This document shows positions 44,553-51,068 of a stretch of DNA of 64,000 nucleotides, piece by piece. The stretch's first letter is position 1; each line of letters opens with the position of its first letter. Source of the DNA: Gemmatimonadota bacterium (GTDB lineage Bacteria > Gemmatimonadota > Gemmatimonadetes > Longimicrobiales > Gaopeijiaceae); the NCBI GenBank assembly GCA_041390125.1, contig JAWKQN010000004.1, positions 319,683 to 383,682 on the forward strand, written 5' to 3'. The position numbers and the translations under genes were made by a program. The notes beneath the pieces were generated by a model. That model saw nothing but the letters and a program-made list of their open reading frames with translations. It ran no database searches and had not been told where the DNA came from.

Positions 44553-45005
44553 TCAGGGGGCCCGGGACGCCAGCAGCTCGAGGAAGTCGTCCGCGCCTTG
44601 CGCCTTGAGCAGCAGCTCCGGCACCTGCGGATCCTTCGCGAACTGCGCGATCTTCCCCAGCACCGGCAGATACTGGTTGGACACCTCGAGCGGCGGCGCC
44701 ACGATCAGGAAGAAGTGCTGCACCGGCTGTCCGTCGATGGCCTTGAAGTCCAGGCCGCTCGGCTTGCGTCCGTAGGCGAGCCGGAGCCGGCTCACCACCA
44801 GGGAACGGCAGTGCGGGATGGCGATGCCCTTGCCGATCCCGGTGGAGCCGAGCTTCTCCCGACGGCGCAGGGTCTTGAGGAGAGTGGCCTCCGACTTGTC
44901 GTCGAGGCGCAGAAGATGGATCAGCTCTTCGAGCGCGTCGTCCTTGGCCTCGGCCTTGAGGTCGAGTGCGACGGAGTCCGCCGTGAAGAGATCGCGTAGC
45001 CTCAT
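44553..45005 (-). CDS. ptsN: PTS EIIA of the fructose/nitrogen type (PtsN-like)
   Basis: 150 residues. LRDLFTADSVALDLKAEAKDDAL opens the domain; GKGIAIPHCRS carries the phosphohistidine near residue 65; FFLIVAPPLEVSNQYLPVLGKIA is the family core. A regulatory IIA rather than a transporter since no IIB/IIC accompany it. It could take phosphate from the HPr/EI encoded 7 kb upstream (inference). Convergent with the YPNPFNP gene, divergent from dusB. Confidence 0.93.
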   Translation of the reverse strand: MRLRDLFTADSVALDLKAEAKDDALEELIHLLRLDDKSEATLLKTLRRREKLGSTGIGKGIAIPHCRSLVVSRLRLAYGRKPSGLDFKAIDGQPVQHFFLIVAPPLEVSNQYLPVLGKIAQFAKDPQVPELLLKAQGADDFLELLASRAP

Positions 45006-45102
45006 GTCCAGCCATCCTCGGTGATCGAGGGGCCCGGGGTTCCAGGGGAAGCGCGAAGGTTACCCGGAGGGCTCCGAGGTGTAAAGGGTTCCGCGGGCGC
45101 CC

Positions 45103-45131
45103 TTCAACCGGTTCGACTGCCGATCTACGTT
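45103..45131 (+). promoter_or_regulatory. dusB promoter predicted to give a leaderless mRNA
   Basis: TTCAAC (45103-45108), 17 bp, TACGTT (45126-45131). The dusB ATG is at 45138, six bases after the -10, where transcription should begin. No ribosome-binding site precedes the ATG. Confidence 0.55.
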
Positions 45132-45137
45132 CCTGCC

Positions 45138-46130
45138 ATGGCCGACGACTTCATCGATCTCCTGCGCGGGATGCGCTCGCCGCTCTTCCTGGCCCCCCAG
45201 GCCGGCGTGAGCGAGTCCCCCTTCCGCCGTCTATGCCGGTCCTTCGGCGCGGACGTGGTGGTGAGCGAGTTCGTCTCGGCGGACGGGATCGTGCGGGAGA
45301 GCGAGCGTAGCGCCCGCTACCTCCGCTTCGACGTCGAGGAGCATCCGATCGGCGTCCAGATCTTCGGCTCCGATCCGGAGATGATGGGGCGAGCGGCCGC
45401 GCACGTCGCGGAGACGTTCGGCCCGGACTTCATCGACATCAACTTCGGATGTCCGGTCAAGAAGGTGGTGCGACGCAATGGAGGCTCCGGGTGCTTGCGC
45501 GACCTGGACCTCGTCGAGGACATCGTGCGTGCGGTCGTGGCGGCCACCGCGCTGCCGACGACCGTCAAGATCCGCAGCGGGTTCGACGAAGCCACCCGCG
45601 ATCCCGTGGGGATCGCCGTGCGCTGCGAAGCTGCGGGTGCGCGCATGCTGACGCTCCACCCCCGCACGCGCGCCGACATGTACTCCGGGCACGCCCGTTG
45701 GGACGAGATCCGTTCCGTCACCGAGGCCCTGACCATCCCGGTCATCGGGAACGGCGACATCCGCACCGGCGACGATGCCGCCCGGATGCGTGACGAGACC
45801 GGCTGCCATGGCATCATGATCGCCCGCGGGTCGCATGGCGCCCCCTGGATCTTCCGGGAGGCGCGCGCCGCGCTGGACGGGCGTCCTGTGCCCGCCGCTC
45901 CGGACGTGGGGGAGCGCTTCCGCATCTGCCTGGCCCATGCCCGCCACGCGCTGGACTTCGGGGGCGACCGGGAGCGGGCCCTCCTGGAGTTCCGCAAGCA
46001 CCTGGCCTGGTACACGAAGGGCCTGCCGGAGGGGCGTGCGCTCCGGGTCCGGCTCTTCGAGGCCGCCACCCTGGACGACGTGCAGGCGCTGCTGCGGGAG
46101 TACGTGGAGGCGTCGCTGGCGACCGCCTGA
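45138..46130 (+). CDS. dus: tRNA-dihydrouridine synthase (DusB-like)
   Basis: 330 residues, FMN-dependent TIM barrel: LFLAPQAGVSESPFRRLCRS, VGVQIFG-like GVQIFGSDPEMM, INFGCPVKKVVRRNGGSG with the catalytic Cys, TVKIRSGFDE, LTLHPRTRADMYSGHARW, VIGNGDI and GIMIARGSHGAPWIF. It reduces uridines in tRNA. GSHGAPWIF (normally RGAxGxPW) is a small variation. The ATG is fixed by the barrel start; upstream frame is unconserved. Confidence 0.94.
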   Translation: MADDFIDLLRGMRSPLFLAPQAGVSESPFRRLCRSFGADVVVSEFVSADGIVRESERSARYLRFDVEEHPIGVQIFGSDPEMMGRAAAHVAETFGPDFIDINFGCPVKKVVRRNGGSGCLRDLDLVEDIVRAVVAATALPTTVKIRSGFDEATRDPVGIAVRCEAAGARMLTLHPRTRADMYSGHARWDEIRSVTEALTIPVIGNGDIRTGDDAARMRDETGCHGIMIARGSHGAPWIFREARAALDGRPVPAAPDVGERFRICLAHARHALDFGGDRERALLEFRKHLAWYTKGLPEGRALRVRLFEAATLDDVQALLREYVEASLATA

Positions 46131-46295
46131 CGCGGACGGGGCAGGGGGCCGGGGCGCGCCCCCCTTCGCATGCCTGCGACCGGCGGGATCGGCTCGGTGG
46201 AGCCGGACCGGCGACCCCCCGGCACGGATCCCGCATCCTGCCTGCGGGTACCAGGAAACACGACGGCCGGAAGGTTCAGAGCCGGTCGGACTTTC

Positions 46296-46654
46296 GGGGG
46301 CGTCACGGCTTCGACGTGTCTGGAGAGTCTCGAGTCGCGTGCCGAGGTGCCCGGGAGGCCTCGTAAAACACCTGGGAAACTTTTAGTTGCCAACTCTGAA
46401 CTGGCGCTGGCTGCCTAACTTCGGTTAGCTGCAGTCCGTCTCTTGAGCGGCCCGCCCGAGGCGGTTCCTGAGACGTCGACAATTCGGGCTGCTGCGTGCG
46501 TTCCGCCTTCCGGCGCACGCTGAAGACACAGGGGGGCTAGCCCGGGAGAGGGTGGTTCGCTGACCCTCCCCGGCGCGAACTGAACAGCGAGCTACGCACG
46601 TAGTGGCTCTGGAGGATCCTTTCGCGGACGCGGGTTCGACTCCCGCCGCCTCCA
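46296..46654 (+). ncRNA. ssrA: Transfer-messenger RNA (tmRNA)
   Basis: The 5' end GGGGGCGTCACGGCTTCGACG and 3' end GCGGGTTCGACTCCCGCCGCCTCCA form the tRNA-like half: acceptor GGGGGCG with CGCCTCC and T-arm GCGGG/CCCGC. The tag frame follows TTTTAGTT: GCC AAC TCT GAA CTG GCG CTG GCT GCC TAA (46389-46418), i.e. the peptide ANSELALAA, ending in the LAA degradation signal. Pseudoknot-type stems fill the rest. CCA is not encoded. It rescues stalled ribosomes. Confidence 0.95.
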
Positions 46655-46659
46655 CTGCA
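46638..46659 (+). repeat. 22-bp direct repeat, copy 1 (tmRNA 3' end)
   Basis: GACTCCCGCCGCCTCCACTG then CA, spanning the T-loop end, T-stem and acceptor stem of ssrA. An identical copy is at 46830-46851. tmRNA 3' ends are classic attachment sites for integrases. Confidence 0.9.
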
Positions 46660-46699
46660 GAAGAGCTCTCGCAGCCCGAACGGCTGCGGGGGCTCTTCT
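46659..46699 (+). terminator. Hairpin terminator directly after ssrA
   Basis: AGAAGAGC (46659-46666) pairs with GCTCTTCT (46692-46699), and CGCAGCC pairs with GGCTGCG inside it. GGTTTC follows. Confidence 0.7.
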
Positions 46700-46829
46700 G
46701 GTTTCGGGGCCCGCGGGAGGCGGACCCGCGCGGACCGCGCAGCGGGCCGCAGCGGGTTCGGTCCAAGCGGCCAACGCCGCGGTCCGAAGGAGCATGACGG
46801 CTACCCGCGCTCCCTCGGCCGTAGGCCGA
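46700..46829. other. Unexplained spacer between the duplicated tmRNA ends
   Basis: 130 GC-rich bases with no convincing gene. It ends in a perfect hairpin CTCGGCC-GTA-GGCCGAG (46814-46830) that abuts the second repeat copy. It may be the remnant of a deleted integrated element or of a local duplication. Confidence 0.4.
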
Positions 46830-46851
46830 GACTCCCGCCGCCTCCACTGCA
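46830..46851 (+). repeat. 22-bp direct repeat, copy 2 (displaced tmRNA 3' end)
   Basis: Exact copy of 46638-46659, 192 bp downstream, not attached to a tmRNA body. It has its own following hairpin, as if it were the original end of ssrA. Confidence 0.9.
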
Positions 46852-46856
46852 CGGAC

Positions 46857-46885
46857 GCCCTCGTGACCTCAGCGGTCGCGGGGGC
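46857..46885 (+). terminator. Hairpin after the displaced tmRNA end
   Basis: GCCCTCGTGACC-TCAGC-GGTCGCGGGGGC, a 12-bp stem including G-T pairs, five bases after repeat copy 2; TTCGTCGTTCT follows. Confidence 0.6.
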
Positions 46886-46934
46886 TTCGTCGTTCTGATG
46901 ATCGGTATGCCGGTCCCTCCCTCGACGGGGCACC

Positions 46935-46986
46935 TTGAGTTCGCGCCGACCGGCAGCTACCTTGATGCGTAAGCAGAGACTTACGC
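46935..46986 (+). promoter_or_regulatory. Promoter and operator of the ArsR/SRPBCC cassette
   Basis: TTGAGT (46935-46940), 17 bp, TACCTT (46958-46963). Just downstream, at the predicted transcript start, lies an inverted repeat GCGTAAG-N6-CTTACGC (46967-46973, 46980-46986), a good operator for the dimeric ArsR protein encoded 25 bases later; autoregulation is inferred. Confidence 0.65.
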
Positions 46987-47010
46987 GTCAGGAACCGGAG
47001 TCGCCGCACG

Positions 47011-47325
47011 ATGGCCCTCAACGCCTCCCCCGCGCTGGATGCAGTGGGCGAACCCACCCGCCGCCGCATTCTCGACCTGCTGCGATCCGGCCCCACGTCC
47101 GTGACCGATCTGGCCGCCGAGCTACCCGTCAGCAGGCCGGCCGTGTCCCAGCACCTGGCCAGGCTCCAGGACGCGGGCCTGGTCCGATGTTCCGTCCGAG
47201 GGCGTCACCACCTCTACGCGCTACGGAGTGACGGCTTCGAGGCCATCCGTGACTACGCGGACTCCTTCTGGTCGGACGCACTCGCCCGCTTTCGAGTCGT
47301 CGCCGAGTCCCTCGAGGCGGGATGA
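47011..47325 (+). CDS. ArsR-family winged-helix regulator
   Basis: 104 residues. DAVGEPTRRRILDLLRSGPTS then VTDLAAELPVSRPAVSQHLA (recognition helix) and LVRCSVRGRHHLYALR (wing). No metal-binding ELCVCDL-type cysteines, so it belongs to the non-metal group often paired with SRPBCC proteins. Ends in ATGA with such a gene. Probably represses its own cassette through the upstream dyad. Confidence 0.92.
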   Translation: MALNASPALDAVGEPTRRRILDLLRSGPTSVTDLAAELPVSRPAVSQHLARLQDAGLVRCSVRGRHHLYALRSDGFEAIRDYADSFWSDALARFRVVAESLEAG

Positions 47326-47771
47326 CCGGGGAGACCGTGGTGCGCGGCGTGGAGGTGTCCCTCGCTCGGGAGAAGGCGTTCGGGGCCTGGCACCGCCACA
47401 TCCACCTCTGGTGGCCTGCGAGCCACCGGCTGAGTGGAGACCCAGCGAGTCGTATGGTGTTCGAGCCTTGCGCCGGAGGCCGGATCTTCGAACGAGCCAC
47501 CGACGGGCGTGAGTTCGACTGGGGCCTCGTCGAGGTCTGGGAGCCTCCGGAGCGCATCGTCCACACGTGGCAGCCCGGCGGACCGCGAGATCGACGCAGC
47601 CGCGTCACCATCGAGTTCACCCCCATCGCTGCGGGCCGCACCCGCGTGCGCGTCACGCACACCCCTGGCGAACTGGCCCGGGAGGAGTGGGAACGCGCCC
47701 AGGCTCGGTTCACGGCCGGATGGGACGCGATCGTGAAGGCGTTCGCAAACCCTAGGGAGGTGGAGCCGTGA
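47322..47771 (+). CDS. SRPBCC/AHSA1-domain protein
   Basis: 149 residues of START/Bet v1-like fold: VVRGVEVSLAREKAFGAWHR, VFEPCAGGRIFER, GLVEVWEPPERIVHTWQPG, TIEFTPIAAGRTRVRVTHT and a long C-terminal helix (GWDAIVKAF). Such proteins bind hydrophobic ligands; ligand unknown. Coupled to the ArsR gene, the usual pairing. Confidence 0.88.
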   Translation: MTGETVVRGVEVSLAREKAFGAWHRHIHLWWPASHRLSGDPASRMVFEPCAGGRIFERATDGREFDWGLVEVWEPPERIVHTWQPGGPRDRRSRVTIEFTPIAAGRTRVRVTHTPGELAREEWERAQARFTAGWDAIVKAFANPREVEP

Positions 47772-47857
47772 ACCGCGCGCGGACTCGCCGCCGTGGGACG
47801 GCAATGGACGCGTGCGACCCGGTCGCGGTGACCCGGCACGGGGCGGAGGAGTGAACG

Positions 47858-48298
47858 ATGGGCAAGGCCAAAACGACCCGGAAGCTGTTCAGCCGCGAGA
47901 CCTCCATCGACGCCGACATCGCGGCTCCGCCCGAGCGGGTGTGGTCGGTGCTCACCGACGCCGGCGACTTCGCCCGCTGGAACTCCACCGTGGTGTCTCT
48001 GTCCGGCGAGATCGCTCCGGAGGGTCGATTGGAGCTCGTGTCGACCCTTGCCCCGAAGCGGACGTTCACGTTGAGGGTGCAGGAATTCCTGCCACCTCGG
48101 CGGCTCGTCTGGGGCGACGCCCTGGGCCGTCGTGTCTTCACGCTCGAGAAAACGGCGGCAGGCACGCGCCTGTCGATGTGCGAGAAGATCGGAGGACCCC
48201 TGTTCCCCCTCTTCTCCCGAATGATCCCGCCGTTCGACCAGGCGTTCGAGCAGTTCGTCGCTGACCTCGCCAGGGAATCCACCGCCGCACGGACCTGA
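47858..48298 (+). CDS. SRPBCC-family (polyketide cyclase/dehydratase-like) protein
   Basis: 146 residues. SIDADIAAPPERVWSVLTDAGDFARWNS is the standard beginning of the fold (helix-grip), then RRLVWGDALGRRVFTLEK and a C-terminal helix. A second ligand-binding protein, separate in sequence from the one 90 bases upstream. GGAGG precedes the ATG. The 86-base gap before it has no gene. Confidence 0.87.
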   Translation: MGKAKTTRKLFSRETSIDADIAAPPERVWSVLTDAGDFARWNSTVVSLSGEIAPEGRLELVSTLAPKRTFTLRVQEFLPPRRLVWGDALGRRVFTLEKTAAGTRLSMCEKIGGPLFPLFSRMIPPFDQAFEQFVADLARESTAART

Positions 48299-48306
48299 GG
48301 CCTTCC

Positions 48307-48717
48307 ATGACCGCCATCCGAAGACGAACGAAGGACGACCCCTGGCAGCTCAAGACGCCCCCCGGTACCTCCGAGTATCAGATGTGGGTCGAAGCGATCG
48401 ATGGGGTCGACGTGATCGTGTGCAAGGTCGGCTCGACCGTCCTGCACTACGATGCGCGCGCCATCGAGGATCTACACCAGATGCTCATCGAGCATGGGGA
48501 CTGGATGCCGCTCGGCGCAAAAGATGAGAAGGCTGCGACGAGCGAGGGCACGGTCGAACACTGGGGCCGCTCCCCGGACAACCCGATCGGGGGCTGGTAC
48601 GGGCTCAAGAAGAACTATCGCGGGCGGTTCGGCATGTATGTGCCGCCCCTGCTCGAAGCGTTGGGGCTCGCCGAAGTCGAGCACAACGCGCGCAACAACC
48701 GGATGCGGGCGCGGTAG
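48307..48717 (+). CDS. Conserved hypothetical protein (DUF6855-like)
   Basis: 136 residues, no signal or membrane segment. Features: KDDPWQLKTPPGTSEYQMW, a Trp/Gly-rich centre (HGDWMPLGAKDEKAA, NPIGGWYGLKKNYRGRFGMY) and VPPLLEALGLAEVEHNARNN. I recall similar stand-alone proteins beside ArsR/SRPBCC genes, but no function. Eight bases after the SRPBCC gene, so the same operon. Confidence 0.7.
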   Translation: MTAIRRRTKDDPWQLKTPPGTSEYQMWVEAIDGVDVIVCKVGSTVLHYDARAIEDLHQMLIEHGDWMPLGAKDEKAATSEGTVEHWGRSPDNPIGGWYGLKKNYRGRFGMYVPPLLEALGLAEVEHNARNNRMRAR

Positions 48718-48749
48718 GCGTCGCGCGCTGCCGGGGCACGATCCGGTCC

Positions 48750-48787
48750 GGGTGGCTCTCCGGAGCCCCACAGAGGCGAAGCCACCC
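48750..48787 (+). terminator. Hairpin after the ArsR/SRPBCC cassette
   Basis: GGGTGGCT (48750-48757) pairs with AGCCACCC (48780-48787) around a long loop with its own CTCCGGAG palindrome; no T-run. Confidence 0.35.
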
Positions 48788-48867
48788 GTGGGCCCGATCC
48801 CGCGCGCCGAAGCGGGGAGCGCGCCGGCGCCTGGGGCAGGGCGCCCCACCACCGGGGCGAACCGCGC

Positions 48868-48893
48868 CGGAAGGGGCGACCCCACCCCTTCCG
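48868..48893 (-). terminator. Hairpin just past the peptide gene stop
   Basis: CGGAAGGGG (48868-48876) pairs perfectly with CCCCTTCCG (48885-48893), 8-base loop, 23 bases after the stop of the minus-strand peptide gene. Confidence 0.6.
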
Positions 48894-48916
48894 ACGCGGC
48901 CGTCACGTCCCCTGGG

Positions 48917-49087
48917 CTACGACCGTGACGAGGTCGTGCCGCAGGTCGACTGGAAGTTGTTGCCAGTCGCGGAGATCCCCGGCCCGACGATGGTGCACCC
49001 ATCTCCGGCGCCGTAGAACCCGACCTGCGTGACGTCCCGGAAGGAACCGACGATCGTCAGCGTGGGCCGCGCGTAGTGCTGCTGCAT
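48917..49087 (-). CDS. Putative RiPP precursor with lasso-type leader peptide
   Basis: 56 codons, ATG to TAG. The N-terminal part HYARPTLTIVGSFRDVTQ matches the lasso-leader pattern Y-x2-P-x-L-x3-G-x-F-x3-T (Y5, P8, L10, G14, F16, T20). With T20 as the penultimate leader residue, the core would begin at V22 and have D29 at position 8, suitable for a macrolactam ring; Cys31 and Cys49 lie further on. AGGTGGAG precedes the ATG. A hairpin lies on each side, so it is a single-gene unit. No cyclase, protease or RRE gene is nearby. Leader match is seen; the product class is inference. Confidence 0.7.
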   Translation of the reverse strand: MQQHYARPTLTIVGSFRDVTQVGFYGAGDGCTIVGPGISATGNNFQSTCGTTSSRS

Positions 49088-49113
49088 ACTCCACCTGTTG
49101 CGGTAGACCCCGA

Positions 49114-49139
49114 CGGGAGCGGCCGGACGACCGCTCCCG
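49114..49139 (-). promoter_or_regulatory. Hairpin in the leader of the peptide gene
   Basis: CGGGAGCGG (49114-49122) and CCGCTCCCG (49131-49139), 9-bp perfect stem, 8-base loop, 27 bases upstream of the peptide gene ATG. Could be an operator, attenuator or the end of another transcript. No convincing promoter found upstream. Confidence 0.5.
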
Positions 49140-49326
49140 GGTCATCGGGAGAGGGCAATCGTCGCGCCAGCGGGTTCGAACGGCCCGAGCCGCGCGACCG
49201 CCCGTCGCCGGCCCGCCCGGGGGATCCTGCGTGCCGCTTCGCGGTACTGTCCCCCCATCCGACGAGGGCCCGGCTGGGCCCCGCCGTGCGACCGGCACCC
49301 GAGGTGCCCTCCTGGGAGTCCCGCCC

Positions 49327-49860
49327 GTGAAGCAGAAGGTCTACACGTTCCTCGCGATCGTGCCGGCCCTGCTCGTCGTCGACTGGGTGACCAAGCGCTG
49401 GGCCCTGGAGGCCTTGGCGTCCGGACGCCAGATCCAGGTCATTCCGGGGTTCCTGCCCTTCACGCTGGCCTTCAATCGGGGGGCGGCCTTCGGGTTGGAG
49501 ATCGGTGACGACCCCCGCCTGGTCTTCATCCCCATCACGCTGCTGGCCCTGGTCCTCCTGACCAGCCTCTATGTGAAGGCGGAGCGGGGGGATTGGCTGC
49601 GCCTGGTCTCGTTGGCGCTCGTCATCGGCGGTGCGCTCGGGAACCTCTACGATCGGGTCCGCTGGGAGCGCGGTGTGGTGGACTTCATCGGTCCGGCCAA
49701 TCTCGGATTCGCCGACTTCCCCATCTTCAACGTGGCCGACATGGGCATCTCGTGCGGCGCGGTCCTCCTCGCGATCTCCTTCTGGTTGGAGGAGCGCAAG
49801 GCGCTCGCGGCCGCTGCGCCCGCCGAACCGGCTGCGGCGACCCCCCTCGAAGAACCTTGA
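49327..49860 (+). CDS. lspA: Lipoprotein signal peptidase (signal peptidase II)
   Basis: 177 residues with four membrane helices. Family motifs: VVDWVTKRW, LAFNRGAAFGLE, GGALGNLYDRV with ERGVVDFIG, and FNVADMGISCG; the aspartates in the last two are catalytic. It cuts lipoprotein signals before the lipidated Cys, as needed by the LppC-like lipoprotein in this window. GTG after GGGAG. The end overlaps the MscS gene by TTGA. Confidence 0.95.
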   Translation: MKQKVYTFLAIVPALLVVDWVTKRWALEALASGRQIQVIPGFLPFTLAFNRGAAFGLEIGDDPRLVFIPITLLALVLLTSLYVKAERGDWLRLVSLALVIGGALGNLYDRVRWERGVVDFIGPANLGFADFPIFNVADMGISCGAVLLAISFWLEERKALAAAAPAEPAAATPLEEP

Positions 49861-51068
49861 CGTCGATCCCTCCGCTCGCGCTGGCTTTCTTGCAGGACAC
49901 GCTCTCGGCTTCGGACTCCGTCCGGGCGGCGGCCGCCGCCGGTCCCTCCCTCTGGTCGGAGCTCACCTCCATCCCGCCCATGGCGTGGTTGATCGGGCTC
50001 GGTACCGGGGTGGGGACCGCTCTGGCGCTCGCGTTCGTGCTCCGCGTGCTCATCCGCCGCTTCGAAAAGATCGCGGCCCTGACCACCACGGACGTCGACG
50101 ATCTCATCCTGCATCTGCTCAAGAGCACGCGCAGGCTGTTCGTCTTCCTCGTCGCGGTCTGGGCCGGCGCCCGGGTGGTGGACCTGCCACCCGCCATCTC
50201 GTCGTTCGTCCACGGCCTGCTCGTGGTGGGCCTGTTCTTCCAGTTCGGGCTCTGGGCCACGGGCGTCGTGAACCACCTGCTGGACCGGTATCGGCGGGCA
50301 CAACTGGCCGTCGATCCCACGTCGGCCACCGCGCTCGGCGCGCTCAGCTTCGTGGTGCGCACGGCCGTCTGGGTGATCGTCGTCCTCCTGGTGTTCGACA
50401 ACCTGGGCTTCGACGTCACTGCGCTGATCACCGGGCTGGGCATCGGCGGAATCGCGATCGCGCTGGCGGTGCAGAACGTCCTGGGCGACCTCTTCGCGTC
50501 GCTCGCCATCGTGCTCGACAAGCCGTTCGTGGTCGGCGATTTCATCGCGGTCGACGGCATGAACGGCACCGTGGAACACGTGGGGGTGAAGACCACGCGG
50601 GTCCGGTCGCTCTCGGGCGAGCAGCTCGTCTTCGGGAACGCCAAGCTGCTGGGAAGCTCGATCCGGAACTACGGCCGGCTCCGCGAACGGCGCATCGTGT
50701 TCGTCCTGGGCGTCGAATACGGAACGCCGCGGGCCAAGCTGGAGCAGATCCCGGTGTGGCTGCGGGAAACGGTGGAGGGACTGGAGCAGGCGCGCTTCGA
50801 CCGCGCGCATCTGCGCTCGTTCGGCGACTCGGCCATCGAGTTCGAGACGGTCTACTACGTGCTGGCGCCCGAGTACAACGTCTACATGGATCTGCAGCAG
50901 GCCATCAACCTGCGCATGCACCAGATCTTCGAGCGCGAGAACATCTCCTTCGCGTTCCCCTCCCGCACCCTGTACCTGCGGGGCCTGGAAGGGGTCGAGC
51001 GCGGCCTCAGCCGACCCGGATCCGAGCCGTCGGATCCAGGTGGATATGAGGCCGGTTCCCGCGGATGA
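49857..51068 (+). CDS. Mechanosensitive ion channel, MscS family
   Basis: 403 residues. Four to five membrane helices; the pore helix and following beta domain read ALITGLGIGGIAIALAVQNVLGDLFASLAI and KPFVVGDFIAVDGMNGTVEHVGVKTTRVRS, the MscS signature. The cytoplasmic alpha-beta part follows. Opens on membrane stretch in hypo-osmotic shock. Start is TTG in a TTGA overlap with lspA. The last 20 residues (Pro/Gly-rich) overlap the convergent FAD oxidoreductase gene by 62 bp. Confidence 0.9.
   Translation: MTSIPPLALAFLQDTLSASDSVRAAAAAGPSLWSELTSIPPMAWLIGLGTGVGTALALAFVLRVLIRRFEKIAALTTTDVDDLILHLLKSTRRLFVFLVAVWAGARVVDLPPAISSFVHGLLVVGLFFQFGLWATGVVNHLLDRYRRAQLAVDPTSATALGALSFVVRTAVWVIVVLLVFDNLGFDVTALITGLGIGGIAIALAVQNVLGDLFASLAIVLDKPFVVGDFIAVDGMNGTVEHVGVKTTRVRSLSGEQLVFGNAKLLGSSIRNYGRLRERRIVFVLGVEYGTPRAKLEQIPVWLRETVEGLEQARFDRAHLRSFGDSAIEFETVYYVLAPEYNVYMDLQQAINLRMHQIFERENISFAFPSRTLYLRGLEGVERGLSRPGSEPSDPGGYEAGSRG

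Noticed and set aside
48903..49298. Minus-strand 131-codon frame over the peptide gene
   Set aside because: Arg-rich low-complexity product with no family pattern and no ribosome-binding site; the other minus frame (48917-49087) has the leader motif and a good start.
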